A stretch of 7,456 nt of DNA. Source: Desulfuromonadaceae bacterium GWC2_58_13. GTDB lineage: Bacteria; Desulfobacterota; Desulfuromonadia; Desulfuromonadales; Trichloromonadaceae. The notes beneath the pieces were generated by a model. That model did not search any database. It saw only the letters and a list, made by a program, of their open reading frames with translations, and was not told where the DNA came from. The position numbers were made by a program, and so were the translations under genes. The DNA lies in contig MHXM01000028.1 in assembly GCA_001825565.1 (NCBI GenBank), forward strand, positions 1 to 7,456, written 5' to 3'. This document shows positions 1 through 6,527 of the stretch, piece by piece; positions within the stretch are counted from its first letter, which is position 1, and each line of letters begins with the position of its first letter.

Positions 1-9
1 AAATGACAT

Positions 10-33
10 CCGGTCGGCATCGCCGGCCGGTTT
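10..33 (+). terminator. GC-rich hairpin, possible terminator of an upstream gene
   Basis: Positions 10-18 (CCGGTCGGC) pair with 22-30 (GCCGGCCGG) across a 3-nt loop, giving a 9-bp stem with a single G-U wobble. A short T stretch (TTT, then GTG) follows on the + strand. The stem is strong but the T tract is poor, so this may be a weak intrinsic terminator for a gene lying before the window, or only a stable hairpin. No coding frame is visible before it. Confidence 0.4.
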
Positions 34-69
34 GTGCCAAGTAAGAGGGTGCAAGCTGTGAAGTTTTTC

Positions 70-78
70 TGCTATAGT
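70..78 (+). promoter_or_regulatory. Extended -10 promoter for the TPR-copA gene group
   Basis: Positions 70-78 read TGC-TATAGT, matching the extended -10 form TGn-TATAAT at all but one base. No good -35 box lies 16-18 nt upstream (the best, around 49-54, matches about three of six bases), as is usual for extended -10 promoters. The predicted transcription start is near 85, giving a leader of about 43 nt before the ATG at 128. This is a sequence-based prediction. Confidence 0.45.
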
Positions 79-81
79 GAC

Positions 82-105
82 ATCCCCTGGTTACGGCCGG
101 GGGAT
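82..105. promoter_or_regulatory. Inverted repeat over the predicted transcription start, possible operator
   Basis: Positions 82-90 (ATCCCCTGG) and 97-105 (CCGGGGGAT) form a 9-bp dyad with one T-G mismatch/wobble around a 6-nt centre (TTACGG). It begins 4 nt after the -10 box, so it covers the predicted +1. This is a typical place for a repressor operator. In RNA it would be a stable leader hairpin ending 13 nt before the Shine-Dalgarno sequence. The AT-(C-run)...(G-run)-AT layout loosely recalls CsoR-type operators, but no regulator gene is in the window and that link is speculative. Confidence 0.4.
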
Positions 106-118
106 ATTTGCTTGTACC

Positions 119-122
119 GGAG
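119..122 (+). promoter_or_regulatory. Ribosome binding site fixing the TPR gene start
   Basis: GGAG lies 5 nt before the ATG at 128. The in-frame ATG further upstream, at 77, overlaps the -10 box and has no such site, so 128 is taken as the start. Confidence 0.65.
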
Positions 123-127
123 TTATC

Positions 128-1375
128 ATGGACGAAGATTTTGACGATTTTCTTGAAGAAGATCTGGACAACGAACTGGAACTGGCCCAGATGGCTCTTG
201 ATCGGGGCGAGGACGAATCGGCCCTGAATCTTGCCGAGGAGTACCTCGAATCCTACCCTCTCGACGTCGAGGCGCTCAACATATGCGCGGTTGCCGCCTC
301 CAACCTGGGGGACGATTCCAAGGCCATGGCTTTATACCAGAAGGCGTTGCGGTTCGACCCCAAAAACGGCGCCCTGCATCACAATTACGGGGTCCTGCTG
401 GAGCGGTTCGGCGAGTATCAAGAGGCGCTGATCCATTTTTACCGCTGTCTCGAACTGCAGCCCGATTTCCCCGAGGCTTACATCAATATCGGGAACACCC
501 TGGACGAACTGGGGCGTACCGAAGAAGCCTTGCAGATGTACGATCAGGCGCTGCGCCGCGTTCCCGATGCTCCCGATGTTTATTTTAACCGGGGCTATGC
601 CCTCAACCGCCTCGGTCGTTTCGAAGAAGCCATCAAGAGCTTTACCCAGGCCCTGACTTTTGAGTCCGGCGACGCCGCCAGCCTCAACGGAATGGGATTC
701 GCCCTGGCCGCCCTGGGTCGCGACAGCGAAGCGATTGAAAAATACAACGCCGCCATCAGCCGCGATGCATCGGTGCCGACCTATTTTTATAACCGGGCGC
801 TGTCGCTGTCCCGGCTCGGCAAACCCGAGGCCGCATTGCAGGATCTCGATGCCGCCCTGGCGCGGGATCCCGTTTTCTATGAGGCCTGCATCGAAAAGGG
901 GAGCATTCTGATCGAGATGGACTGTCTCGAAGAAGCTTTGCTGGTTCTCGACGATGCCCAGCGAATCGACCCCTTGAGTCCCGAGCCGTCCTTTTACCGA
1001 GGGGTCATCCAGGAGCGCAAGGAGAATCTGCCGGAAGCGTTGGTCGCCCTCGATGAAAGTTTGCGTCTCGATCCCACCTCGGTGTTTGCGCTGAACAACA
1101 AGGGCAATATCCTCATCGACCTAGGGCGGTTGGACGAGGCACTGGGGTGTTTCGACCAGATTCTGTCCCGTACCGACAGCTATCCCCTGGCCCATTATAA
1201 CCGGGCCTGTGTTTTCGCCCTCAAGGGCAAGGTGCGCGAAGCGGTTCAGGCTCTCGGCCTGGCCGCTGCCCAGGATGCCCATTTCCTTCAGGATGCCATG
1301 CAGGATCCCGATTTCGACCGGGTGCGCGGTTCCCGAACCTTTCTCAAGCTGGTCGAGACAAGCAAGTCACTATGA
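128..1375 (+). CDS. Tetratricopeptide repeat (TPR) protein
   Basis: A 415-residue protein made almost wholly of TPR units. A strongly acidic N-terminus (residues 1-17, rich in Asp and Glu) leads into a degenerate first repeat (about 13-46). Ten 34-residue repeats then follow in exact register from 47 to 386 with no insertion between them. The TPR signature is clear in most: Gly/Ala at position 8, a Leu-Gly turn, Glu-Ala-Ile/Leu near position 20 and Pro near 32. Residues 387-415 contain a DPDFDRVRGSRTF stretch, which resembles the C-terminal cap common in such proteins. There is no signal peptide or membrane segment, so it is probably cytoplasmic and serves as a protein-binding scaffold; the partner is unknown. 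Its TGA stop overlaps the copA start (ATGA at 1372-1375), which implies coupled translation and suggests, without proving, a link to the ATPase. The frame could also open at 77, but 128 has the better ribosome site. Confidence 0.9.
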   Translation: MDEDFDDFLEEDLDNELELAQMALDRGEDESALNLAEEYLESYPLDVEALNICAVAASNLGDDSKAMALYQKALRFDPKNGALHHNYGVLLERFGEYQEALIHFYRCLELQPDFPEAYINIGNTLDELGRTEEALQMYDQALRRVPDAPDVYFNRGYALNRLGRFEEAIKSFTQALTFESGDAASLNGMGFALAALGRDSEAIEKYNAAISRDASVPTYFYNRALSLSRLGKPEAALQDLDAALARDPVFYEACIEKGSILIEMDCLEEALLVLDDAQRIDPLSPEPSFYRGVIQERKENLPEALVALDESLRLDPTSVFALNNKGNILIDLGRLDEALGCFDQILSRTDSYPLAHYNRACVFALKGKVREAVQALGLAAAQDAHFLQDAMQDPDFDRVRGSRTFLKLVETSKSL

Positions 1376-3825
1376 GTGAGGGCAGGGCGGATATCCCGGT
1401 TCGCGGCATGAAATGCCAGAAATGCGTGGCCAAGGTTACCGCGGCGCTTACCGGGCTGGCCGGGGTCGAGTCGGCGGAGATATCACTGGACGAACGCTTG
1501 GCCCGGGTAGTTTTCGACCCGAATGTTCTCGATCGCGATTCCCTGGTGACGGCTATCCTTCAAGCCGGCTTCGCCGTTCGGGAGGAAGAGCCGGTTGCGG
1601 CCACTTCCGGAACGACGGCAGCCGTTCCCGCACTCCACTCCAAAAACGCCGAAACCGCTCGACTGATTTTCGGTCTCGGCGGCATGACCTGCGCCAACTG
1701 TGCCGCCACCATCGAAAAGCGGATGGGCGGGATGACCGGAATCGTTTCCGCCAGGGTTAACTTTGCCGCCGAAAAACTGGCCGTCGATTACGATGCGTCC
1801 GTCCTGGATGTCGATGCCATCCGTCGCGCGGTTGAAATCCTGGGCTATCGGGCCTGGACCCTGGGTGAAGCCGACCGGCGGGACGACGCCGGGGCGCAGT
1901 TGGCCTGGCTGATTTTTTCGGCGGTCCTGACCGCGCCGATCATGCCGCTGATGTGGTGGATGCCCTTCGGCGAGGCGACCGGCCTGCTCAACGGAGGGCT
2001 GGCCACCCTGGTGCAGTTTTCCGCCGGGCTGATTTTCTACCGTGGCGCCTTTAATTCTTTGCGCAACCGCTCCGCCAACATGGATGTGCTGGTGGCGCTC
2101 GGCATCACCGCCGCTTATGGATATTCGGTCCTGGCCCTGTTCAACCTGTTCGGGGTTTCCGGACCGGTATTTTTCGAAACCAGCGCCATGCTGGTCACGT
2201 TCATCCGGTTTGGCAAGTGGTTGGAGGCGCGGGCCCGGGGGAAGGCCAGCCAGGCCCTGAAAAAGCTGCTGCATCTACAGGCCGACCAGGCTGTGTTGTG
2301 GGTCGACGGGGTCGAACAAGCCGTGCCGGCCAGCCGTGTCGAGCCGGGCGATACGGTGGTGGTGCGGCCGGGAGAAAAAATCCCGGTGGACGGCGAAGTG
2401 ATCGAGGGACAGTCGGCGGTCGACGAGGCGATGGTGACCGGAGAATCGGTGCCGGTGGAAAAAGAACCGGGCCAGGTGGTGACCGGCGCCACCATTAACC
2501 TCACCGGGCGCCTGCTGGTGCGGGCCACTCGGGTTGGCGAAGCCACGGTGCTGGCCCAGATCGTGCGCATGGTCGAGGAGGCGCAGACGGAAAAAGCGCC
2601 GATTCAGCGTCTGGCCGACGCGGTTTCCAACGTGTTCGTGCCGGTGGTCGTGGCCATTGCCATGGCGACCTTTTTAACCTGGTATCTGGCCACGGACTCC
2701 GGGTTTCTTTTTGCCTTTAAAATGGCCATTGCCGTGCTGGTGATCGCTTGTCCCTGCGCTCTCGGCCTGGCGACCCCGACCGCGATCATGGTCGGTAGCG
2801 CGGTCGGGTTGTCGGCCGGCATTCTGTTCAAACGGGCCTCGGCTCTCGAACATATATCGCGGTTGCAGGTGCTGCTGCTGGATAAAACCGGCACCCTCAC
2901 TCACGGCGAATTCACGGTGACCGATCTGGTGCCGGTGAAGTCCGGCGGCGAGGCTGAATTGCTGCGGCTGGCGGCGGCCGTCGAGGCGGCCAGCATCCAT
3001 CCCCTGGCCAAGGCGGTGGTGCGCCGAGCGGCGAAAGCGGGGATTCAACCGCCGGCCGTGACCGATGCGATTGAAACCGGTGGCTTTGGCCTGAGCGCGG
3101 CGATCGAGGGCAAAACGGCACTGGTTGGCAGTCAACGGATGTTGGAGCAGCGGGGAATTGCCGTCGGTGACCTGCAAGGGCGCTGCGATGACCTGGTTCG
3201 CCAAGGAAAATCCCTGGTCTTTGTCGCGGCCGAAGGACAGCTTATTGGCATTCTGGCCCTGGCCGATACCCTCAAGGAGCACGTGCCGGAAACCATCCGG
3301 CGGATTCGCGAGCTGGGCCTGCATGCCGTCATGATCACCGGCGACCGTCTGGCCGCGGCCAGAGCTATCGCCGACGAGGCCGGAATCGATGAAATCGAGG
3401 CCGAGGTGCTGCCCGGCGGTAAGCAAATGGTGGTGCGCCGCTATCAGCGGCAAGGTTTTTTCGTCGGCATGGTGGGTGACGGCATCAACGATGCCCCGGC
3501 CCTGGCCGCCGCCGATATCGGCATCGCCATCGGCAGCGGCACCGACGTGGCCAAGGAGACCGGCGACCTGATTTTGGTCAAGGGGGATATCCGCGATGTT
3601 GAGCGGGGCATCCGCCTGGGCCGAAAGACCCTGGCCAAGATCAAGCAGAATTTGTTCTGGGCTTTTTTCTACAATGTGGTCGGCATTCCGGTGGCCGCCG
3701 GGGTGCTCTATCCGATTTTCGGGATTACCCTCAAACCCGAATTTGCCGGCTTGGCCATGGCCTTGTCCAGCGTTTCGGTGGTGACCAACAGCCTGTTGCT
3801 CAATCGGTTCAAGATAGAAGGCTGA
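1372..3825 (+). CDS. copA: Cu+-exporting P1B-type ATPase
   Basis: An 817-residue inner-membrane pump that uses ATP to move Cu+ (possibly Ag+) out of the cytoplasm. Two N-terminal heavy-metal-associated domains carry CxxC metal sites at C15/C18 (GMKCQKC) and C107/C110 (GMTCANC). Two extra P1B helices (about 174-225) come before the core. The actuator loop has TGE at 356-358, and the transport site CPC is at 460-462. The phosphorylation motif DKTGT is at 504-508 (Asp504 is phosphorylated), the P1B His-Pro pair at 543-544, and the hinge GDGINDAPA starts at 702. The last two membrane helices have Tyr767-Asn768 and MALSS at 796-800, which with CPC mark the Cu+ subgroup (P1B-1) rather than Zn/Cd pumps. 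Length and domain order are normal, with no frameshift. The start overlaps the TPR stop and lacks a strong ribosome site, so translation probably depends on the upstream gene. No copper-responsive regulator or copper chaperone gene is in the window. Confidence 0.96.
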   Translation: MSEGRADIPVRGMKCQKCVAKVTAALTGLAGVESAEISLDERLARVVFDPNVLDRDSLVTAILQAGFAVREEEPVAATSGTTAAVPALHSKNAETARLIFGLGGMTCANCAATIEKRMGGMTGIVSARVNFAAEKLAVDYDASVLDVDAIRRAVEILGYRAWTLGEADRRDDAGAQLAWLIFSAVLTAPIMPLMWWMPFGEATGLLNGGLATLVQFSAGLIFYRGAFNSLRNRSANMDVLVALGITAAYGYSVLALFNLFGVSGPVFFETSAMLVTFIRFGKWLEARARGKASQALKKLLHLQADQAVLWVDGVEQAVPASRVEPGDTVVVRPGEKIPVDGEVIEGQSAVDEAMVTGESVPVEKEPGQVVTGATINLTGRLLVRATRVGEATVLAQIVRMVEEAQTEKAPIQRLADAVSNVFVPVVVAIAMATFLTWYLATDSGFLFAFKMAIAVLVIACPCALGLATPTAIMVGSAVGLSAGILFKRASALEHISRLQVLLLDKTGTLTHGEFTVTDLVPVKSGGEAELLRLAAAVEAASIHPLAKAVVRRAAKAGIQPPAVTDAIETGGFGLSAAIEGKTALVGSQRMLEQRGIAVGDLQGRCDDLVRQGKSLVFVAAEGQLIGILALADTLKEHVPETIRRIRELGLHAVMITGDRLAAARAIADEAGIDEIEAEVLPGGKQMVVRRYQRQGFFVGMVGDGINDAPALAAADIGIAIGSGTDVAKETGDLILVKGDIRDVERGIRLGRKTLAKIKQNLFWAFFYNVVGIPVAAGVLYPIFGITLKPEFAGLAMALSSVSVVTNSLLLNRFKIEG

Positions 3826-3853
3826 AGGGTGGAGGCTGGGAAACCTTTATTGC

Positions 3854-3858
3854 AGGAG
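3854..3858 (+). promoter_or_regulatory. Ribosome binding site choosing the SLOG-protein start
   Basis: AGGAG sits 6 nt before the ATG at 3865. An in-frame GTG at 3829 also has a possible site (AGAAGG at 3816-3821), but it would add 12 residues unlike the family's N-terminus. Confidence 0.65.
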
Positions 3859-3864
3859 CATCGG

Positions 3865-4332
3865 ATGGTTCGTTCACCTGTTGTCGGCGTGATCGGCGCC
3901 GGCCGCGCCAGCGAAGCCGGTTACGCCGCTGCCCTTGAGGTCGGCCGCCTGCTCGCCCATCGAGGAGCGACCCTGGTCTGTGGCGGGCTCGGCGGCGTTA
4001 TGGAGGCGGCTTGCCGGGGTTGCCGCGAGGCCGGAGGCTTGGCGGTCGGCATCCTTCCCGGCCCCTCTTCGGAACAGGCCAATCCCTGGGTCGTCCTGCC
4101 CATTGTGACCAACATGGGGCATGCCCGGAATATTATCATTGCCCATACCGCCCAGGCGCTGATCGCCATCGAAGGGGAGTACGGTACCCTCTCGGAAATC
4201 GCCGTGGCCCTGAAACTGGGGAAACCGGTGATCTCGCTGCAAAGCTGGCCGACCGTTCCGGGGGTGGTCCCGGTCGATACCCCCGAGCAGGCGGTGGCGA
4301 CCGCGTTTTCGTTTCTGATGCCGAAGGAATGA
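3865..4332 (+). CDS. TIGR00725-family (SLOG / LOG-like Rossmann) protein
   Basis: A 155-residue cytoplasmic protein whose length and motifs fit the TIGR00725 family, related to the 'lysine decarboxylase-like' LOG proteins and to molybdenum-cofactor carrier proteins. It opens with a beta strand and glycine turn (VGVIGAG), then has CGGLGGVMEAACRG followed by REAGG, NPW near residue 75, MGHARN at 84-89 and EGEYGTLSE at 103-111. The last corresponds to the PGGxGTxxE phosphate-binding motif of LOG enzymes. In cytokinin-activating LOGs the other motif has Arg-Lys; here it is Arg88-Asn89, so cytokinin phosphoribohydrolase activity should not be assumed. Members are expected to bind a nucleotide-like or sugar-phosphate ligand, but the true substrate is not known. 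The gene starts 39 nt after copA and ends 7 nt before the DHH phosphoesterase gene, so it probably shares their transcript. A GTG start at 3829 remains possible. Confidence 0.85.
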   Translation: MVRSPVVGVIGAGRASEAGYAAALEVGRLLAHRGATLVCGGLGGVMEAACRGCREAGGLAVGILPGPSSEQANPWVVLPIVTNMGHARNIIIAHTAQALIAIEGEYGTLSEIAVALKLGKPVISLQSWPTVPGVVPVDTPEQAVATAFSFLMPKE

Positions 4333-4339
4333 TCTGCCC

Positions 4340-5371
4340 ATGCCCATTAATCTGACCCGATCCAAAGAATTTTCCGACCAGTTCATCGAAGGGGTGCGGG
4401 GCAAGGGAAACATCCTGATCGTTGCCCACGACAACCCCGATCCCGATTCGCTGGCCGCTGCCATGGCCCTTAAGCATCTGATTCTGGTTAAAACCGGTCA
4501 GCAGGTCACGATAACTTTCGGCGGCGTCATCGGCCGGGGCGAAAACAAGATGATGGTACAAAAGCTCGAGATCCAGTCCGAGCCGATCGAACGGCTCGAC
4601 CTCGATCGCTTTCAGGTGGTCTGCATGGTCGACACTCAGCCGGGGACCGGCAATAATTCGTTTCCCGCCGATCGTCCGGTCCACCTGGTCATCGATCACC
4701 ATCCGGCCCGGGGGGATTGCGCCGAGTGTCCGTGGGTTGACATCCGCGATACCTATGGGGCTTCGGCGAGCATCCTGTTCGAGTATCTGCTGGCGCAGAA
4801 TGTCACCATCAACACCAAACTGGCGACCATTCTCTATTACGCCATCAAGTCGGAAACCCAGGACCTCGGCCGCGAATGGTGCAAGGCCGATCGCGAAGCC
4901 TATCTGCACCTGGTTCCTCTGGCCAACAACCGGATCCTGTTCGACATTACCCACCCCGAGGTGCCCCGCGAATATTTTGCATCGTACAGCCGGGCCATCC
5001 GCAATGCCCGAACCTACGGCGACGTGCTGGTGTTCAATTTGTACGCCATCGATAATCCCGACATGGTCGCCGAGATGACCGACTTTCTGCTGCGGGCCGA
5101 TGGCATCGTCGCCGCGTTGGGCATCGGGTATTACCAGGAGATGGGAATTCTCTCTTTCCGCACGCTATCCCATGACCTTAATTCGGGTGAACTGATGAAA
5201 AAGGTGGTTGGCGACCTTGGCACGGCGGGGGGGCACAGCTTGATCGCCGGTGGGCAGATTCGTCCGATGAGTGCTGTTCCCGCCTTGCAGAAAGAATTGC
5301 AGAATATTTTGACGTTCCGTCTGCTCGAACTGCTTGGACGTAAAAAGGTCCGCGGGCGCAAGCTGGTCTGA
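4340..5371 (+). CDS. DHH-family phosphoesterase (COG0618, NrnA/RecJ-like)
   Basis: A 343-residue soluble protein with the two-domain DHH/DHHA1 layout. The metal-binding motifs are visible in order: HDNPDPDS at 30-37 (motif I, with Pro-Asp-Pro-Asp-Ser instead of NrnA's usual Pro-Asp-Gly-Asp-Ala), Asp98 in VDTQPG (motif II) and DHH at 119-121 (motif III). The usual motif IV Thr-Asp-Thr appears as SET at 171-173, so an Asp ligand may be a Glu. The C-terminal DHHA1 substrate-binding motif is GGHS at 297-300. Relatives use Mn2+ to cleave short oligoribonucleotides, 3'-phosphoadenosine 5'-phosphate or linear/cyclic dinucleotides. Which of these this protein acts on cannot be told from sequence, so no symbol is given. 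It lacks the extra domains of full RecJ. An AAGGA site precedes the ATG at a rather long 11 nt, and the gene follows the SLOG gene by only 7 nt. Confidence 0.88.
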   Translation: MPINLTRSKEFSDQFIEGVRGKGNILIVAHDNPDPDSLAAAMALKHLILVKTGQQVTITFGGVIGRGENKMMVQKLEIQSEPIERLDLDRFQVVCMVDTQPGTGNNSFPADRPVHLVIDHHPARGDCAECPWVDIRDTYGASASILFEYLLAQNVTINTKLATILYYAIKSETQDLGREWCKADREAYLHLVPLANNRILFDITHPEVPREYFASYSRAIRNARTYGDVLVFNLYAIDNPDMVAEMTDFLLRADGIVAALGIGYYQEMGILSFRTLSHDLNSGELMKKVVGDLGTAGGHSLIAGGQIRPMSAVPALQKELQNILTFRLLELLGRKKVRGRKLV

Positions 5372-5372
5372 T

Positions 5373-5402
5373 GGCCGCCTGGCTCCATTGACAGGCGAGG
5401 CC
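5373..5402. other. Imperfect hairpin in the gap after the DHH gene
   Basis: CGCCTG (5376-5381) pairs with CAGGCG (5392-5397) over a 10-nt loop. GGCC blocks on both outer sides could extend the stem past a small bulge. No T run follows, so an intrinsic terminator is unlikely. The right arm overlaps the -35 box of the promoter in this gap. Confidence 0.3.
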
Positions 5403-5407
5403 TGGCT
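5377..5407 (+). repeat. 8-bp direct repeat flanking a -35 box
   Basis: GCCTGGCT occurs at 5377-5384 and again at 5400-5407, 23 bp start to start, or about two helical turns. The first copy is just upstream of the -35 box (5388-5393) and the second lies inside the spacer before the -10 box. A regulator bound to both would cover the promoter, but in GC-rich DNA chance is a real alternative. Confidence 0.35.
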
Positions 5408-5417
5408 GAGGTATAAA
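5388..5417 (+). promoter_or_regulatory. Near-consensus sigma-70 promoter for amidase-rph-rdgB
   Basis: A perfect -35 box TTGACA (5388-5393) is followed after 18 nt by TATAAA (5412-5417), five of six bases of the -10 consensus. Transcription would start near 5424, leaving a leader of about 18 nt that contains the GAGG ribosome site. It lies in the only sizeable gap after position 127 and points at the amidase gene, so it probably begins a second transcription unit. Confidence 0.7.
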
Positions 5418-5432
5418 CGTCGCTTTCCCGGT

Positions 5433-5436
5433 GAGG
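5433..5436 (+). promoter_or_regulatory. Ribosome binding site fixing the amidase start
   Basis: GAGG lies 5 nt before the ATG at 5442. The open frame extends back to an ATG at 5334 inside the DHH gene, but that start would put 36 charged residues before the signal peptide and lies upstream of the promoter. Confidence 0.7.
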
Positions 5437-5441
5437 TCCGA

Positions 5442-6527
5442 ATGCTGCGTTTCTTTTCAATTTTATACATTTACTGCGCCTTGATCCCGCCGGTTTCGGC
5501 TTTGGCCTCGGTGGAACTGGCCTTGGGCAACCACGCGCCGACCGCCATCAACGAGGTCTATTATCGCGATGGCGTCTCCTTTCTGGCGATCGACGACGTC
5601 ATGCCGGTCCTCGGCTTGAAAGGCCGATGGGACTCCGTCACCCACATCTACGAAATTACGACTCCCTACGGAATTGCTTCGATCTCCCCGGGAAGTCAGT
5701 ACCTCCGCCTCGGCGAGAGCTTTATTCCGCTGAAGCATATGCCCCGTTTCATCGATGGCCGCTTGCGGATCGACGAAATCTTCGTCCGTGAGCAGATTCC
5801 CGATCTTCTCGGTTTTTCGGTCTATTACCGGAATCTCAATCCTCCGGCTCCAGCCCCGGTCCCAGCCGAAGATGACGCCTCGCTGGATCGTTTCTTCTCC
5901 TTCCTGCTGCAGAAGAAGGAGGCGAGCAATGGTCCCGCCTTGGGCGGGGTGGTGCTCGACCCCGGGCACGGCGGACAGGAACCGGGCTCTCTGGGGATTG
6001 GCGGGATCAAGGAAAAGACGGTGGCCCTCGATGTAGCCCACAGCCTGGAGAAGCAGCTTAAGATGCAGCTCGGCATCCCGGTTTACCTGACTCGCGACAA
6101 TGACTACGCGCTTAGTCCCGAACAGCGCGTCGAACCGGCGACCCGCTCCGATGTGGATGTTCTGTTGCAGCTGCATGCCCAGGCTTCGCCCCATGCCGCA
6201 ACCTCCGGGATTTCCCTGTTTGTCCGCACCCGGGAGGAGTTCGAAGGTGGGTCGGTGCCGGCCGAACAAGGGGCGAGCATGCAGCTTGCGATATGTCTTG
6301 AAAAAGCTCTGTTGAAACAGGGATTGCCGGTGCAAAAAATTGTGCCGGCGCCGCTGCTCCCCCTCGGGCGCGGCAACCTGCCGACCGTGCTGGTCGAAAT
6401 GGGTTATCTGACGAATGCCGACGATGTGGCCCTGTTGACTCAGACCGAGGGGCGCAACCGCCTGGTGCTGGCCTTGTATGATGGTTTGAAAACCTTTGCC
6501 GATGAACAGAAGGAGAATCTACAGTGA
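5442..6527 (+). CDS. Secreted N-acetylmuramoyl-L-alanine amidase (Amidase_3)
   Basis: A 361-residue zinc hydrolase that cuts the amide bond between N-acetylmuramic acid and the peptide stem of peptidoglycan, acting in the periplasm. A signal peptide (1-22) has a hydrophobic core and a likely cleavage site after Ala-Leu-Ala (20-22). Residues about 30-127 resemble the 'copper amine oxidase-like N-terminal' domain, which despite its name is found on many envelope proteins and is no evidence of copper binding. A Pro/Ala-rich linker (134-141) joins it to the catalytic domain (about 168-361). The zinc ligands are His176 in DPGHGG, Glu191 in GGIKEK and His245; the catalytic Glu is Glu319 in VLVEMGYLTN. 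Around His245 the usual SIHAN reads LQLHAQ, a divergence just outside the ligand itself. No large insertion that could be an autoinhibitory helix is seen. The stop overlaps the rph start (GTGA). Confidence 0.9.
   Translation: MLRFFSILYIYCALIPPVSALASVELALGNHAPTAINEVYYRDGVSFLAIDDVMPVLGLKGRWDSVTHIYEITTPYGIASISPGSQYLRLGESFIPLKHMPRFIDGRLRIDEIFVREQIPDLLGFSVYYRNLNPPAPAPVPAEDDASLDRFFSFLLQKKEASNGPALGGVVLDPGHGGQEPGSLGIGGIKEKTVALDVAHSLEKQLKMQLGIPVYLTRDNDYALSPEQRVEPATRSDVDVLLQLHAQASPHAATSGISLFVRTREEFEGGSVPAEQGASMQLAICLEKALLKQGLPVQKIVPAPLLPLGRGNLPTVLVEMGYLTNADDVALLTQTEGRNRLVLALYDGLKTFADEQKENLQ
6510..6516 (+). promoter_or_regulatory. Strong ribosome binding site supporting a GTG start for rph
   Basis: AAGGAGA lies within the end of the amidase gene, with the AAGGAG core 8 nt before the GTG at 6524. 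It makes that non-ATG start convincing, as no ATG lies nearby in frame before the conserved LRTDGR segment. Confidence 0.7.

Noticed and set aside
88..112. Possible sigma-54 promoter (GG...GC pattern with TTTGCTT)
   Set aside because: The GG and GC elements do not fall at the required 10-nt spacing in any register, and no TGGCAC-like -24 element is present.
1483..2274. Long minus-strand open frame opposite copA
   Set aside because: It lies wholly within the well-supported copA frame, encodes no recognisable motif, and is rich in Gly, Arg and Gln as expected for antisense of GC-rich coding DNA.
4136..4954. Minus-strand open frame of 272 codons opposite the SLOG and DHH genes
   Set aside because: It spans the junction of two clear + strand genes, has no visible ribosome site or family motif, and is best explained as a shadow of their codon bias.
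5227..5233. Run of seven G in the DHH gene, and another at 6790-6796 in rph, as possible frameshift sites
   Set aside because: Both encode conserved Gly-Gly motifs (GGH and GGRT) and the frames continue normally on both sides, so there is no sign of programmed slippage or sequencing error.
5373..5402. Intrinsic terminator after the DHH gene
   Set aside because: The stem is short and bulged with no following T run; it is recorded only as a hairpin overlapping the promoter.
5334..5441. N-terminal extension of the amidase starting inside the DHH gene
   Set aside because: It would put 36 charged residues in front of a good signal peptide, and the start would lie upstream of the predicted promoter; the ATG at 5442 has its own ribosome site.
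5463..6335. Minus-strand open frame of 290 codons opposite the amidase
   Set aside because: The + strand carries every Amidase_3 active-site motif; the reverse frame shows none of any family.
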